A stretch of 64,000 nucleotides of DNA from Salvelinus alpinus. Taxonomy: Eukaryota; Chordata; Actinopteri; Salmoniformes; Salmonidae. This document shows positions 1 through 10,460 of the stretch, piece after piece. A model generated the notes under the pieces. The model ran no database searches, was not told where the DNA came from, and saw only the letters and a program-made list of their open reading frames with translations. The stretch is from positions 19,316,572 to 19,380,571 of the forward strand of contig NC_092091.1 of the NCBI RefSeq assembly GCF_045679555.1, written 5' to 3'. The position numbers and the translations under genes are program-made. The first letter of the stretch is position 1. The number at the start of each line of letters is the position of its first letter.

Positions 1-1406
1 TGATTTACAAAGGGCCCATGGCCACTTGTACTGCTAATAATGTTGTGACACATTCAATGGAAATGGTTCAGGTTGATTTATTATTAGCTCAACACTGTTC
101 CAGGATCAGCTCTGCTGCCTGGCATTTGAAATGGAACCATTTAGGGCTGGAGAACTAAGCTAGGCCAGGCTCACTGATAGAGGAGGAATGCATGGGGATC
201 AGGGAATACCATCACTCCATACATTTCTAGAATGATGTCAGGGCATGTGGAGATGGCAATGACATACAAAGTGGTATTGCAGAGGTTATTAAGGGATATA
301 ACATAATAGCCTAAAAATGTCACAAGATGTGATTAGGCTACTTAAACAGACCCAAACACACCCTTAATTTTCAAAACACCCAAGCACCCTGTGTGTTTAA
401 TGAGTGGAGAAATGTGTTATAAAGCACTGGCTGCCATAAAGCACCAGTCACCAGGCAGGCAGGCTGGAGGAGCTATTTGAGCTATGGGTTTATGGTGCCC
501 CCACCAAGCATGCATGTGTGTGTCAGGAGCGTTGGACATGCTGACCCTACTGAGTTTTCCTGCTGGCATTCTGAATCTGAACACACATATGGAAAGTTCA
601 TCTCGTTCTGCCAATGGGGAACATGGGTCAAATTCTGCAGCAGGAGGAAAAATCTGGTCTCCAAGTATGGTGCATGAGGGCAGATGGCGAGCATTCAATG
701 ACAAAAAAAGTCATAGAGAAACATGAAGAACATATTGATCAAAACAGCACCAAGACACAAACAAAAACCAAACAGTTAAGGGACATTGGTCAAAATGACA
801 GGTCATTCAGGATGCTATTATTTTAACATGCAGTTAAATAAAAAAAAACAGAGTTGTTGTTCTAGGCCAGTTCTCGTTTGAGTTTGCCAAACTAGGAACC
901 TCTTCACCTTAAAGCAATACCTTGCACAATTCCAGCCCATTCAATGTGAGTAGGGGGAAGTATCTTGGAGGACTGTTGGCCGGTTTCAATCGTGCATATG
1001 GTTGGGTTCATTTAAGCTGCATCAATAAATCAGTAGCTAGTTGAACATCTGCACTTAAGCATCCGTTCGCGAGGCACTGCTGGGGACAGCGCGCGTGCTG
1101 CAGAGATTCCCAGGGCCTCTAGGGCCCTATGAGCACGGGGGAATTCCCAGAGAGGGAAAAAGACTCACACGCCTAGAGCGCAACAAAGTAGCTATTTGGG
1201 TATTTAGGGCCTCTTTGTTGTAGCTATGTTTTCTATGACTCCGGATTGGGCCTCAACAGTAGCCTGCAGTCTGTAGGCCTAAATGATATGAGCCGCATTC
1301 TAATAACCTTTACAGAGGTTATGTACAGGGTGCTTCAAACCCCTATGCGGAAAGAGCGTTTTTAACCCCTACCCCTATCCATAAAGAGAGTTGTAAAGTG
1401 GCTCAC
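1..1406 (-). other. Start of intron 1 of the NUAK-family kinase gene
   Basis: This stretch lies downstream, on the minus strand, of the kinase first exon, whose GT donor is at 1405-1406. I see no second kinase exon (the VAIK lysine exon) here, so the rest of the gene must lie left of the window. I recognise no transposon in it. Confidence 0.6.
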
Positions 1407-1697
1407 CTCTCTCCCTGAGTGCCGTTCAATTGCCTTCTTTACTTTGCCATAGGTCCCTCTTCCTAAAGTCTCGAGCAATTCGTAGCGATGTTTCAGGTTA
1501 TGCTTGTGGTGGTGTTTCTTGAAGCCTGAATTTCTCCTGCTGCCATCGCCAGCTGCCGGTGTCTCTGCCATTGAATGACCGACAGGTATCGGTGGAGGGG
1601 ACAGGTCACCGCCAGATGGTTTACCCGATGAGGTGAGGGTTTGTTTGGACTCAGGACGGGTCAGCCCTCGGTGGGCCGAGAGAAAAGCTGTATCCAT
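1407..1697 (-). CDS. NUAK-family (AMPK-related) serine/threonine kinase, first coding exon, partial
   Basis: The exon encodes 97 aa from an ATG at 1697 and ends in phase 0 at a GTGAGC donor. A variable Ser/Pro/Gly-rich N-terminus is followed by a His/Lys-rich stretch, the NUAK signature [10 protein letters not shown] and the glycine-rich ATP loop GRGTYGKV, ending at ERHSGRE just before the expected VAIK exon. NUAK kinases are activated by LKB1 and act in cell adhesion, myosin phosphatase control and polarity. The LETLG and KKA residues resemble NUAK2, whereas the spacing in ERHSGRE resembles NUAK1, so the paralogue is left open. Only the N-lobe start is present, and the catalytic residues lie outside the window. 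Confidence 0.85.
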
Positions 1698-2830
1698 CTT
1701 CTCTAGGGAAGTATTAAAACTAACTTCCCACAGTTAAAGATCTTAAACTAAGCTATTTGTTACAAATATTGATATTATAGTAATACTTTATTATAGGCCT
1801 AATAATAGTCGTAATAAATACAATAAATTACAAGGAACAATGCGTAAATATTATATTAATAAACATATACATTATTCCGATTGTCTAATGATCACTGCCT
1901 TTGTTCATTTTTTTCTGATCAAAGAATTCTCTCCACATCTATTCATCCATTTGTCGCCTTATAAGAGTGAGTCATTATTATATGATTAAATAAAAAATCT
2001 AAATATTACAAAGGAAACATCATCTATCTTGACGCGTCTGATACATAATGCAATGCATATTATGTATGTCTAACTATAAAGGTATATTCTAGGGCAACAG
2101 TCCTCTGAATATGTATTCAGAATTCGACAGACCAATGCATGTCAGAAGCTGAATCCACTTTCGATTGATGTCTCTTCGGGTATAGACAATGGTGCTCAAA
2201 ATTGAGCAATCCAAAAAGAAAACATATTTAGGTTAATTAAAACATCGGGCTATTCTATTCTCGTTATCCGTATAGTAACTGGCATTGTCTATCTCGCAGT
2301 CTTTCGTTTATTCTGGGTCGTTCACATAATCTACCGTGAAAGTGCTGCCAACATCGTCAACTCTAAACTAACAGGCGAAACCTTCAGCGTCATTGCCTCC
2401 CGAGAAAGCAGCGACGAAACCGGCGTTCTGGATGAAGATCACCCTCATTTTGTCCTCAGGTGCAACGTCATTCATCTGCTGAACTCTGTGTATGGCGCGA
2501 GTGCTCCATGCCCAAGTCGACTTTAGAGATGCGCTATGATCAGATATGTCAAGCTCAGACGTTTTGAATATTGCCATGGTCGTTTTGCTCTCCTTAATCG
2601 TGTGCCCTTCGTATCTCTTTCTCTTTATTCTCTAACGTGAGGGGCTGTGAATAAGGAATGTGAGATGATCGAGTCCGGAGGCGGAGTTACAGTCCTCCTC
2701 CCCTCTGTCACTCTCTTTGTGCTCCCTACCTCTCCCCTCCGTTTGCGACTGCTGCTGACTGACTGACTGCGTTTCACCCTGAGGCTGTGGAAGCATAGCC
2801 CTCTCTCTGGCAAGCTACAGTCATTTTACT
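1698..2830 (-). promoter_or_regulatory. 5' flank / probable promoter region of the NUAK-family gene
   Basis: This is the region upstream, on the minus strand, of the kinase start codon. The part from 1740 to 2330 is AT-rich, while 2340-2800 is richer in GC with pyrimidine runs, as seen in many vertebrate 5' UTRs and promoters. No TATA box or transcription start can be fixed by eye. The assignment rests on position only. Confidence 0.3.
2368..2577 (-). CDS. Unrecognised 69-aa open reading frame with an optimal Kozak start
   Basis: The ATG at 2577 sits in the context ACCATGG, the optimal vertebrate Kozak sequence, and the frame runs 69 codons to a stop at 2368. I do not recognise the product; it has no signal peptide, membrane segment or known motif. 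It lies about 670 bp upstream of the NUAK-family start on the same strand, so it could be an upstream ORF, part of an alternative 5' exon, or a chance ORF. Confidence 0.2.
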   Translation of the reverse strand: MAIFKTSELDISDHSASLKSTWAWSTRAIHRVQQMNDVAPEDKMRVIFIQNAGFVAAFSGGNDAEGFAC

Positions 2831-5046
2831 ATAACCTAAACATGAGAGTTCAGTTTTCAAGGGAAACTCAGACAGAGTCAAAGTTTAATACATTCGTTTT
2901 AATTATTAATATTGCTGAAACATTAATGAAGCCTTATGAAATTAGTCCTGCAAGTGCAAACTCTGACTGGTTGATTTTTTTCATCAATAATATAACAACT
3001 GTGCCATGTACTGTGGGTCAGTCAGTCCAGAGTCAGCAGCTATACCACAAATCCGTAAGGAAAAACAAGAACAGGTAGTCCAATGCAATGTTATCACTAA
3101 ATAAATGTTGCATAAGTGCATTCATCCTCTCTGATGACATTGATGGAAGACAGGCAGTGAGACACATTGAGAATCTGGCTCTGCAGAATTCAGAATTCAG
3201 AATCTGGCTCAGTGTTCCTGTCTGTCCCTGGGAACAACTTAGCATTATGTCATCATGCATAATGAATTAGATTTTTGTTACATCTGGTTCTTAGAATGGA
3301 ATGCAACAGAATCTCAGAAGAGATGATCTAATTAATAGACCATTTTGCTGAAGGCTACGTTGGATAATACTACTGAGCACTGCATGCAAGAATATCTCTT
3401 GTTATTACATGGCCACTTAGTGGAGATACATTGTATTGTAAATTGTATTAAATCAAATCAATTAAGTAGCCGAGATCAAACGAAGGTGTGGCTTTTGCCT
3501 ATTTAAATACAACTAACACATATTATATTTGTAATTTTTTTATTGACTATTATATTTCAAATGTATTAACTATTTCAAGATTTTCCTACTACCTTTATTT
3601 TTTACTGTAATGTCTCTTTGCCAATAATAGCCATGGAAGGCTACTCCTCTCCTCTGGGCCCTCATCCTCCAGCCAACTGCAGCATCAGATGGACCAGTGC
3701 CGATCTGCCCCGGGAACCTCACCACCAGTCCACTGGGAGTGTATTCAATGAAACATTGCAAGTTGCAGCTAGAAATGAAATCTACCTTAAATTCTACTTG
3801 ACAGATGATCATAGTTCAACACAATACATACAGCCGACTGTTATATCCAAGTGTTGCACACCCCTGAACAGACCTACTATGCCCAGAGCTCCTCAACTCA
3901 CTTCTGGTCCTAATCTAGACCGAGACTCCCAGAGGTCACCAGGAGATGACCGGATGGAGCCTGCCGCCTCCTCAGTGAAGCATCTCATTGGGTTTACTGT
4001 AATGGCTCTTGTTAAAGCTGTGTTGTGTATGGTGTAATTTATACAGAGAGAGGGGAAGTTTATGTCAAACAGCATCTGATTAGAGTGACCCGTTTTACTT
4101 TGATCTCTACAATAGATGAATACATTTAAAACATTTGTGGTATTTTTCTCTCTCTAAACATGGTAATCGGAGTATCCATTTATAGCAACACTGACTGAGT
4201 CAGAGATGTGTATCTGATATGATGCAAAGACGGCCTTATTTGCACTCTCAGACAATATGTTCTTGGACAAATATATAATGTAAATACTGCCCTCTACTGT
4301 GGAGAGGTATGGAGACGTCCCAGAAACTCATCTCAACATTTCCCAAAGTCAACCAAGAGGTCCAGTCTTTACATAACTAATGGTCATATTTTTCTCCTGA
4401 CGGAATTTCTTTCAAAACAATATCAGCAGTTCCAAATAAATATATATTCCTCTCCACTAGGGTTTCTGATTTACGAATTTATGATTTTAGAGTTCCCAGA
4501 CTGTCAGAACTCAATGAATTAACCATCAGACAGACGAGCATGGCTGCCAAACGACCATAACAATATATTCTGGGCAGCACCTGTGGAAATAAATGTAATG
4601 GCTTCTACATAAAAAAATAGAGATGTTAATATTCTTGTATTTGTCGCAGCCGCCTCTTGGAACATATGTACCCTTATATCATATTTTACAAAGAATATTC
4701 TAAAACAGATGTCACTATAGATCATTTTCATAACACTGGAACATGATAAAGAAAGACAAGTCTTAAGTTTCCATGCCAGTGTGTTCAATAATAGTAAGCT
4801 ATGACACTTAACACAAGGACACTTGTCCTGTTCCAAATGTCCATTTCCTTTTTCTCTGCAATGTACTCAACCAAAAAGTTATAAAATATATTTATAAAAT
4901 ACCTTCTTTAACTTCATGGTTACAAAACACCAAATAAAATTAATGAGTAATAATTTCTAAACTGCAATTTCACATTGTGCTCTTGATGAATCTGAAAAGA
5001 ATATCTCTGAACTCTGGAGCATCGATCTCCTTGAAGTGCATGGCTA
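2831..5046. other. Gene-free stretch
   Basis: This stretch is AT-rich with no convincing exon. A 139-codon frame at 3618-4037 and an 80-codon frame opposite it have no recognisable domain and are judged chance ORFs. I see no assignable repeat. Confidence 0.4.
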
Positions 5047-5590
5047 CATCCCAAATGGCACCCATTTTCCTATAGGTCTATAGTGCACTACTTTTGAACC
5101 GAGACCTGTGGGCCCTGCTCAAAAGTAGCACACTATATAGGGAATAAGTGTCACACCCTGATCTGTTTCACCTGTCCTTGTGCTTGTCTCCACCCTCCTC
5201 CAGGTGTCGCCCATCTTACCCACTTATCCTCTGGGTATTTATACCTGTGTTTCCGGGCTGTCTGTGCCAGTTTGTCTTGTTTGTCAAGCTTACCAGTGGT
5301 TGTCCTGTCAGCGCATGTCTTTTACCAGCCTTTCTTTTTCTCGTCCTCCTAGTTTTTGACCCTTGCCTGCCTGACCACCTTGCCTGTCGTCCTGTACCTC
5401 TGGATTACTGAACTCTGCCTGAGCGTGCCTTCTGTCCTGTACCTTTGCTCTTACTCTGGATTATTGACCACTGCCTGCTTTGACCTGTCGTTTTCCTTCC
5501 CCTGTTGTTTCAATAAACATTGTTACTTCACACAGTATGCACTTGGGTCGTACCATGATAGCTGATAATAGGGTGCCATTTCAGACACAG
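5047..5590. mobile_element. Palindromic MITE, split by a solo LTR
   Basis: The left arm at 5047-5148 carries the pattern AAATGGCACCC ... TAGTGCACTACTTTTGA ... TCAAAAGTAG ... ACTATATAGGGAATA. The matching outer end AATAGGGTGCCATTT resumes at 5567. The arms are complementary, giving a roughly 120-bp near-perfect hairpin element once the inserted LTR is excluded. Short palindromic repeats of this type are abundant in salmonid genomes. It has no coding capacity. Confidence 0.6.
5149..5566 (+). mobile_element. Solo LTR of an LTR retrotransposon (probably Gypsy-type)
   Basis: The unit is about 418 bp, begins TGTCAC, has a TATA-like TATTTATACC about 80 bp in and a CAATAAACATTG poly(A)-signal region near the 3' end, which is the usual U3-R-U5 order. 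It is flanked by AATAAG and AATAGG, compatible with a short target duplication carrying one change, and sits inside a palindromic MITE. No internal retroelement sequence is present, so it looks like a fossil left by LTR recombination. The family assignment is by general resemblance only. Confidence 0.55.
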
Positions 5591-6172
5591 CCCATGTGTT
5601 CCTGGCAGGTATTTACTATAGAACCCCAGGGCCACTGGCAGAGGTCACTCAGAATAACAATTTCAAGATCAACACAACTACTTCGGCACACAGTAGGCAT
5701 CCAAAATATAATATTTATCATAATATGACTGTTATTTTCTCTTTAAAAACTTCTTACGGCTGAAATCGCGTTAACGGGATCGATTTGACAACAGCCAGTG
5801 AAAGTGTAGGGCGCCAAATTCAAACAGAAATCTCATAATTACAATTCCTCAAACATACAAGTATTATACACCATTTTAAAGATAAACTTGTTGTTAATCC
5901 CACCACAGTGTCCGATTTCAAAAAGGCTTTACGACGAAAGCACACCATCTGATTATATTAGGCCAGCGCCTAGTCACAGAAAAACACAGCCATTCTCCAG
6001 CCAAAGAGAGGAGTCACAAAAAGCAGAAATAGAGATAAAATGAATCACTAACCTTTGATGATCTTCATCAGATGGCACTCATAGGACTTCATGTTACACA
6101 ATGCATGTATGTTTTGTTCGATAAAGTTCATATTTATAGCCAAAAATCTCAGTTTACATTGACGCGTTATGT

Positions 6173-6886
6173 TCAGTAATGTTTTGCATCCAAAACATCC
6201 GGTGATTTTGCAGAGAGCCACATATATTTACAGGAATACTCGTCATAAATGTTGATGAAAATACAAGTGTTACGCATGGAATTAAAGATATACTTCTCCT
6301 TAATGCAACCGCTGTGTCAGATTTAAAAAAAGCTCTATGGCAAAAGCACACCATGCAATAATCTGAGTACAGCGCTCAGGCACCAAAACAAGCCATACAG
6401 ATACCCGTCATGTTGTGGAGTCGACAAAAGTCAGAAATAGCATTATAAATATTCACTTACCTTTGATGATCTTCATCGGAATGCACTCCCAGGAATCCCA
6501 GTTCCACAATAAATGTTTGTTTTGTTCGATAAAGTCCATCATTTATGTCCTCCTATTCGTCCGCGCCTTTAGTCCAGTAATCCAAATGCACAACATGCGA
6601 GCACTAAGTCCAGCCGAAAAGTCAAAAAAGTTATATTACAGTTCGTAGAAACATGTCAAACGATGGATAGAATCAATCTTTAGGATGTTGTTATCATAAT
6701 TCTTCAATAATGTTTCAACCAGACAATTCCTTTGTCTTTAGAAATGAAAAGGAACAGAGCTCGCTCTGTAATTCCATGCGTAACACTTGTATTTTCATCA
6801 ACATTTATGACGAGTATTCCTGTAAATATATGTGGCTCTCTGCAAAATCACCGGATGTTTTGGATGCAAAACATTACTGAACAAAA
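6173..6886. repeat. Inverted repeat, about 115-bp arms
   Basis: Bases 6173-6288 are almost exactly the reverse complement of 6768-6886, separated by about 480 bp. For example, the arm reads TTCCATGCGTAACACTTG on one strand near 6285 and on the other near 6771. The near identity implies a recent inverted duplication or a young foldback copy. Confidence 0.85.
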
Positions 6887-7770
6887 CACTCTGAAGTTTC
6901 TAAAACTGTTTGAATTATATCTGTGAGTAAAACAGAACTCATTTGGCAGGCAAACTTCCAAACAGGAAGTGAAAATTCTGAAATGGGTCTCTGTGAAGGG
7001 CTGCTCCTATTCAATTGCCTTGTATTTATGGATATGTATGCACTTCATACGCCTTCCACTAGATGTCAACAGGCAGTAGAACGTTGAATGAGGTGTCTAG
7101 CCTGATGTGGGACCGAATGAGAGCTTTTGGAGTGACAGGTCAGCCATATTGGCAGTATTTTGCTGCGCACCTGGGAGCACCATATCTTTTTCTGCAATGC
7201 GTTTGGTAGACACGAAGAAATGCTCCGTCTGGGACGTTATTGGATACATATGAGAAAAACATCCTAAAGATGGATTTTCAACTGAGTTTGACCAGTTTAT
7301 TCGACTTTTATTATGACTTTTGGAATTTTTCGTTCCATGCGCCAAACGTTCATGGACATGTGAGCTCCACTATGCTAGCCAAAGTTGCTAATTCGACAGA
7401 AGAAATGGACATTCTAAAACAAAACAACGATTTATTGTGGAACTAGGACTCCTGGCACTGCATTCTGATGAAAGTTCATCAAAGGTAAGAGAATATTTAT
7501 GATGTTATTTCGTATTTTTGTTGAATATGTTGACTCCAACATGGCGGAGAATGGCTGAGCGCTGTCTCAGATTATTGTATGCTGTGCTTTTTACTAAAGT
7601 TATTTTTTTAAATCTAACACAGCGGTTGCATTAAGAACCAGTGTTTCTTTAATTATATGTCCAACATGTATTTTTCAGCAAAGTTTATGATGAGTTATTC
7701 TGTTAGATTACGTGACTCTCCAAAATTTCTCCGGACAATTTGGAGCATTTTTGCGCCATGTTCACAATGT

Positions 7771-8462
7771 AAAACCAGGATTTGTAGCTATAAATATGCA
7801 CATTTGTGAACAAAACATAAATGTATTGTATAACATGATGTTATAAGACTGTCATCTGATGAAGTTGTTCAAAGGTTAGTGATTATTTTTATCTCTATTT
7901 GTGGGTTTTGTGAAAGCTATCTTTGCGGTGAAAAAATGCCGTTGTGTTTTGTGCTATTGTGGTGAGCTAACATAAATATATGTTGTGTTTTCGCTGTAAA
8001 ACATTTAAAAAATCGGACATGTTGGCTGGATTCACAAGATGTTTATCTTTCATTTGCTGTACAACATGTATTTTTCATAAATGTTTTATGATGAGTATTT
8101 ATGTATTTCACGTTGCTCTCTGTAATTATTCTGGCTGTTTTGGTGCCATTTATGATAATGGCACCAATGTGAAACCAGGATTTGTAGCTATAAATATGCA
8201 CATTTTCGAACAAAACATAAATGTATTGTATAACATGATGTTATAAGACTGTCATCTGATGAAGTTGTTCAAAGGTTAGTGATTCATTTTATCTCTATTT
8301 GTGGGTTTTGTGAAAGCTATCTTTGTGGTGAAAAAATGGCGTTGTGTGTTGCACTATTGTGGTGAGCTAACATAAATATATGTTGTGTTTTCGCTGTAAA
8401 ACATTTTAAAAATCAGATATGTTGGCTGGATTCACATGATGTTTATCTTTCATTTGCTGTAT
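7771..8462 (+). repeat. Direct duplication, period 400 bp
   Basis: Bases 7771-8062 recur at 8171-8462 with only scattered differences. Both units begin at AACCAGGATTTGTAGC and diverge after CATTTGCTGTA. The period is 400 bp and the matching length about 292 bp. The copy lies within the foldback repeat region. Confidence 0.85.
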
Positions 8463-8590
8463 TGGACTTGTGATTTCATGAAATTATATTATATGATATT
8501 CTCTGTGGCGCTAGGCTAGGCTATGCTAGTCAGCGTTTCTGATGAGGAGGATCCCGGATCCGGGAGGGTGATTCGGTAGAGGTTTTAAGA

Positions 8591-9747
8591 ATGCCCATAA
8601 TAGGGACTGATCCACACTTCAAGAATTCGGACAAACTTTGAGTTACATTGGATGTCCGGGATATTGTTATTTGTAATGAGAAATCTGTGTCATACAATCT
8701 TGACTCCTACTGACTCACCAAAGCACCTCATCATAAATTTGAGATAGTGAATGTCCCACTTGTCTGACATGGAAAGCTGAGAGAGAGAGAGTGTGAGCGA
8801 GAGAGATGAGATTCAGAGGCGTATTCAAATATATATACAGGGGTGCAACTTTCACTGGGGACGGTGTGGGTCATATTCCCCCACATTCTGAAATTGCTTT
8901 TTCTTTAACAGAATGAAACAAAACTAGTGTTTTTTTCGCAGTGCTGAGCTAGTATTGTAACTGACATGTAACGTCAGCTAATGTTTCATCCCCTCTCGAC
9001 TGTGAATTAATAAGGTATGCAAGGTAGTATCTACCACAGCCAGGTCAGCTCTAGCCTCTAGTTATCGGTCAGATAACGATATGAGGTGGCTAATATTACT
9101 ACCTAACAGCTTTTGTTTGTATGGAAATGTTTTGTAGCCTTTGTTTTGTTCCGTTTCAGAAGTAAATTAACTTGGCTAGCTATCCCCAGTTGATGTACCG
9201 TGAGAGAGAGCTGGACAAAAGTTGGCTAACGTTAGCTATAATATTTTGCCTCAATCACACTAGACCGGAATCAAATGATGAAACCATCAGCCAAACTATT
9301 GAATATTCTGATGTTTTTTCATTGCAGTGTGAGTTTTATGAGTCAGTATGGCAATGTGACGTTAATGATCTGTCGGTTTCCCTAGCTAATTCCCTACTTT
9401 TCACACTGACACAGTAAAAAACAGCTCTAGCGTTACAGGATTCAAAGTCATTGTGTACAGTAGAGATCTGCATGGGACCGGTTTCTTCATCCAGCTCCCG
9501 CTTGCACCTGTTGGCTTTCTGTCCGACTCCCACCCGCTACTGCAAGAACTGGTCCCAAACCAAACCACATTCCCGCAATGTCATTTTTGGCATATGTGAC
9601 GCTGCTCACTTGCCAACCATGGTCCCTGCAATTTTGTGCCCTATAGTCAATATCAAATGGAAAAATAACTTAAGAAATAGGTTAAATTACAAGAGATTCT
9701 CACATGGCCCCTATATTGTATTACTGGGCTATATCAGCCAATATGCT
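8591..9747. other. Gene-free stretch with repeat-like segments
   Basis: There is a short GA-rich run at 8780-8810. The following sequence (8840 onward, GGGGTGCAACTTTCACTGGGG) resembles a dispersed salmonid repeat, but its limits could not be fixed. ORFs at 9172-9417 and 9451-9813 have no recognisable domain. Confidence 0.35.
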
Positions 9748-9887
9748 AGATATAAAAATATAAATGCAACATGCAACAATTTCAAAGATAATACTGAGTT
9801 TAAGTCCATTTGAGGAAATCAGTCAATTTAAATATATTCATTGGGCTCTAATCTATGGATTTCACATGACTGGTAATCCATACAGTT
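9748..9887. mobile_element. End fragment of a mariner-type element
   Basis: The segment AAAAATATAAATGCAACATGC ... CTATGGATTTCACATGACTGG matches, by eye, the ends at 34731 and 52608 of two longer copies in this window. Only one end is present, and it abuts a Tc1 end at 9888. Confidence 0.6.
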
Positions 9888-10460
9888 GAAGTCAGAAGTT
9901 TACATACACTTATATTGGAGTCATTAAAACTTGTTTTTCAACCACTCCACAAATTTCTTGTTAACAAACTATAATTTTGGCAAGTCGGTTAGGACATCTA
10001 CTTTGTGCATGACACAAGTAATATTTCCAACAATTGTTTACAGACAGATTATTTCACTTATAATTCACTGTATTACAATTCCAGTGGGTCAGAAGTTTAC
10101 TGTTGACTAAGTTGACTGTGCCTTTAAACAGCTTGAAAAATCCAGAAAATTATGTCATGGCTTTAGAAGCTTCTGATAGGCTAATTGACATCATTTGAGT
10201 CAATTGGAGATGTATCTGTGGATGTATTTCAAGGCCTACCTTCAAACTCAGTGCTTCTTTGCTTGACATCATGGGAAAATCAAAAGAAATCAGCCAAGAC
10301 CTCAGAAAATAAATTGTAGACCTCCACAAGCCTGGTTCATCATTGGCAGCAATTTCCAAACGCCTGAAGGTACCACGTTCATCTGTACAAACAATAGTAC
10401 ACAGTATAAACACCATGGGACCACGCAGCCGTCATACCGCTCAGGACGGAGACGCGTTCT
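9888..10460 (+). mobile_element. Tc1-like transposon, 5' half only
   Basis: It starts with the fish Tc1 terminal sequence CAGTTGAAGTCAGAAGTTTA and continues through a long inverted-repeat region. It then enters the transposase start (ATGGGAAAATCAAAAGAAAT at 10271), whose N-terminal helix-turn-helix part is followed to about 10450. The catalytic domain and right end are missing; the copy stops abruptly against LINE sequence. It is a dead fossil of the salmonid Tc1 class. Confidence 0.8.

Larger units (their letters stand above)
5744..8590. mobile_element. Large composite foldback repeat (non-autonomous)
   Basis: About 2.85 kb is built from several copies of one repeat unit in direct and inverted order. 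The outer ends are roughly complementary: TTAAAAACTTCTTACGGC at the left and a GAGGTTTTAAG end at the right, each followed inward by a GGATC-containing GC-rich block. Inside lie a near-perfect inverted pair (6173-6288 and 6768-6886) and a 400-bp tandem duplication (7771-8462). The short ORFs here mirror each other across the inverted arms and are not genes. The DNA-transposon class is unclear, and no transposase was seen. Confidence 0.5.

Noticed and set aside
3570-4075. Possible host gene (overlapping frames of 139 and 80 codons)
   Set aside because: No domain, no Kozak start, no splice pattern and no recognisable homology. Probably chance.
6154-6926. Two similar small proteins on opposite strands (shared SSTFMTSIPVNICGSLQNHR)
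   Set aside because: They are the two arms of the inverted repeat read in mirror image; the similarity follows from the DNA.
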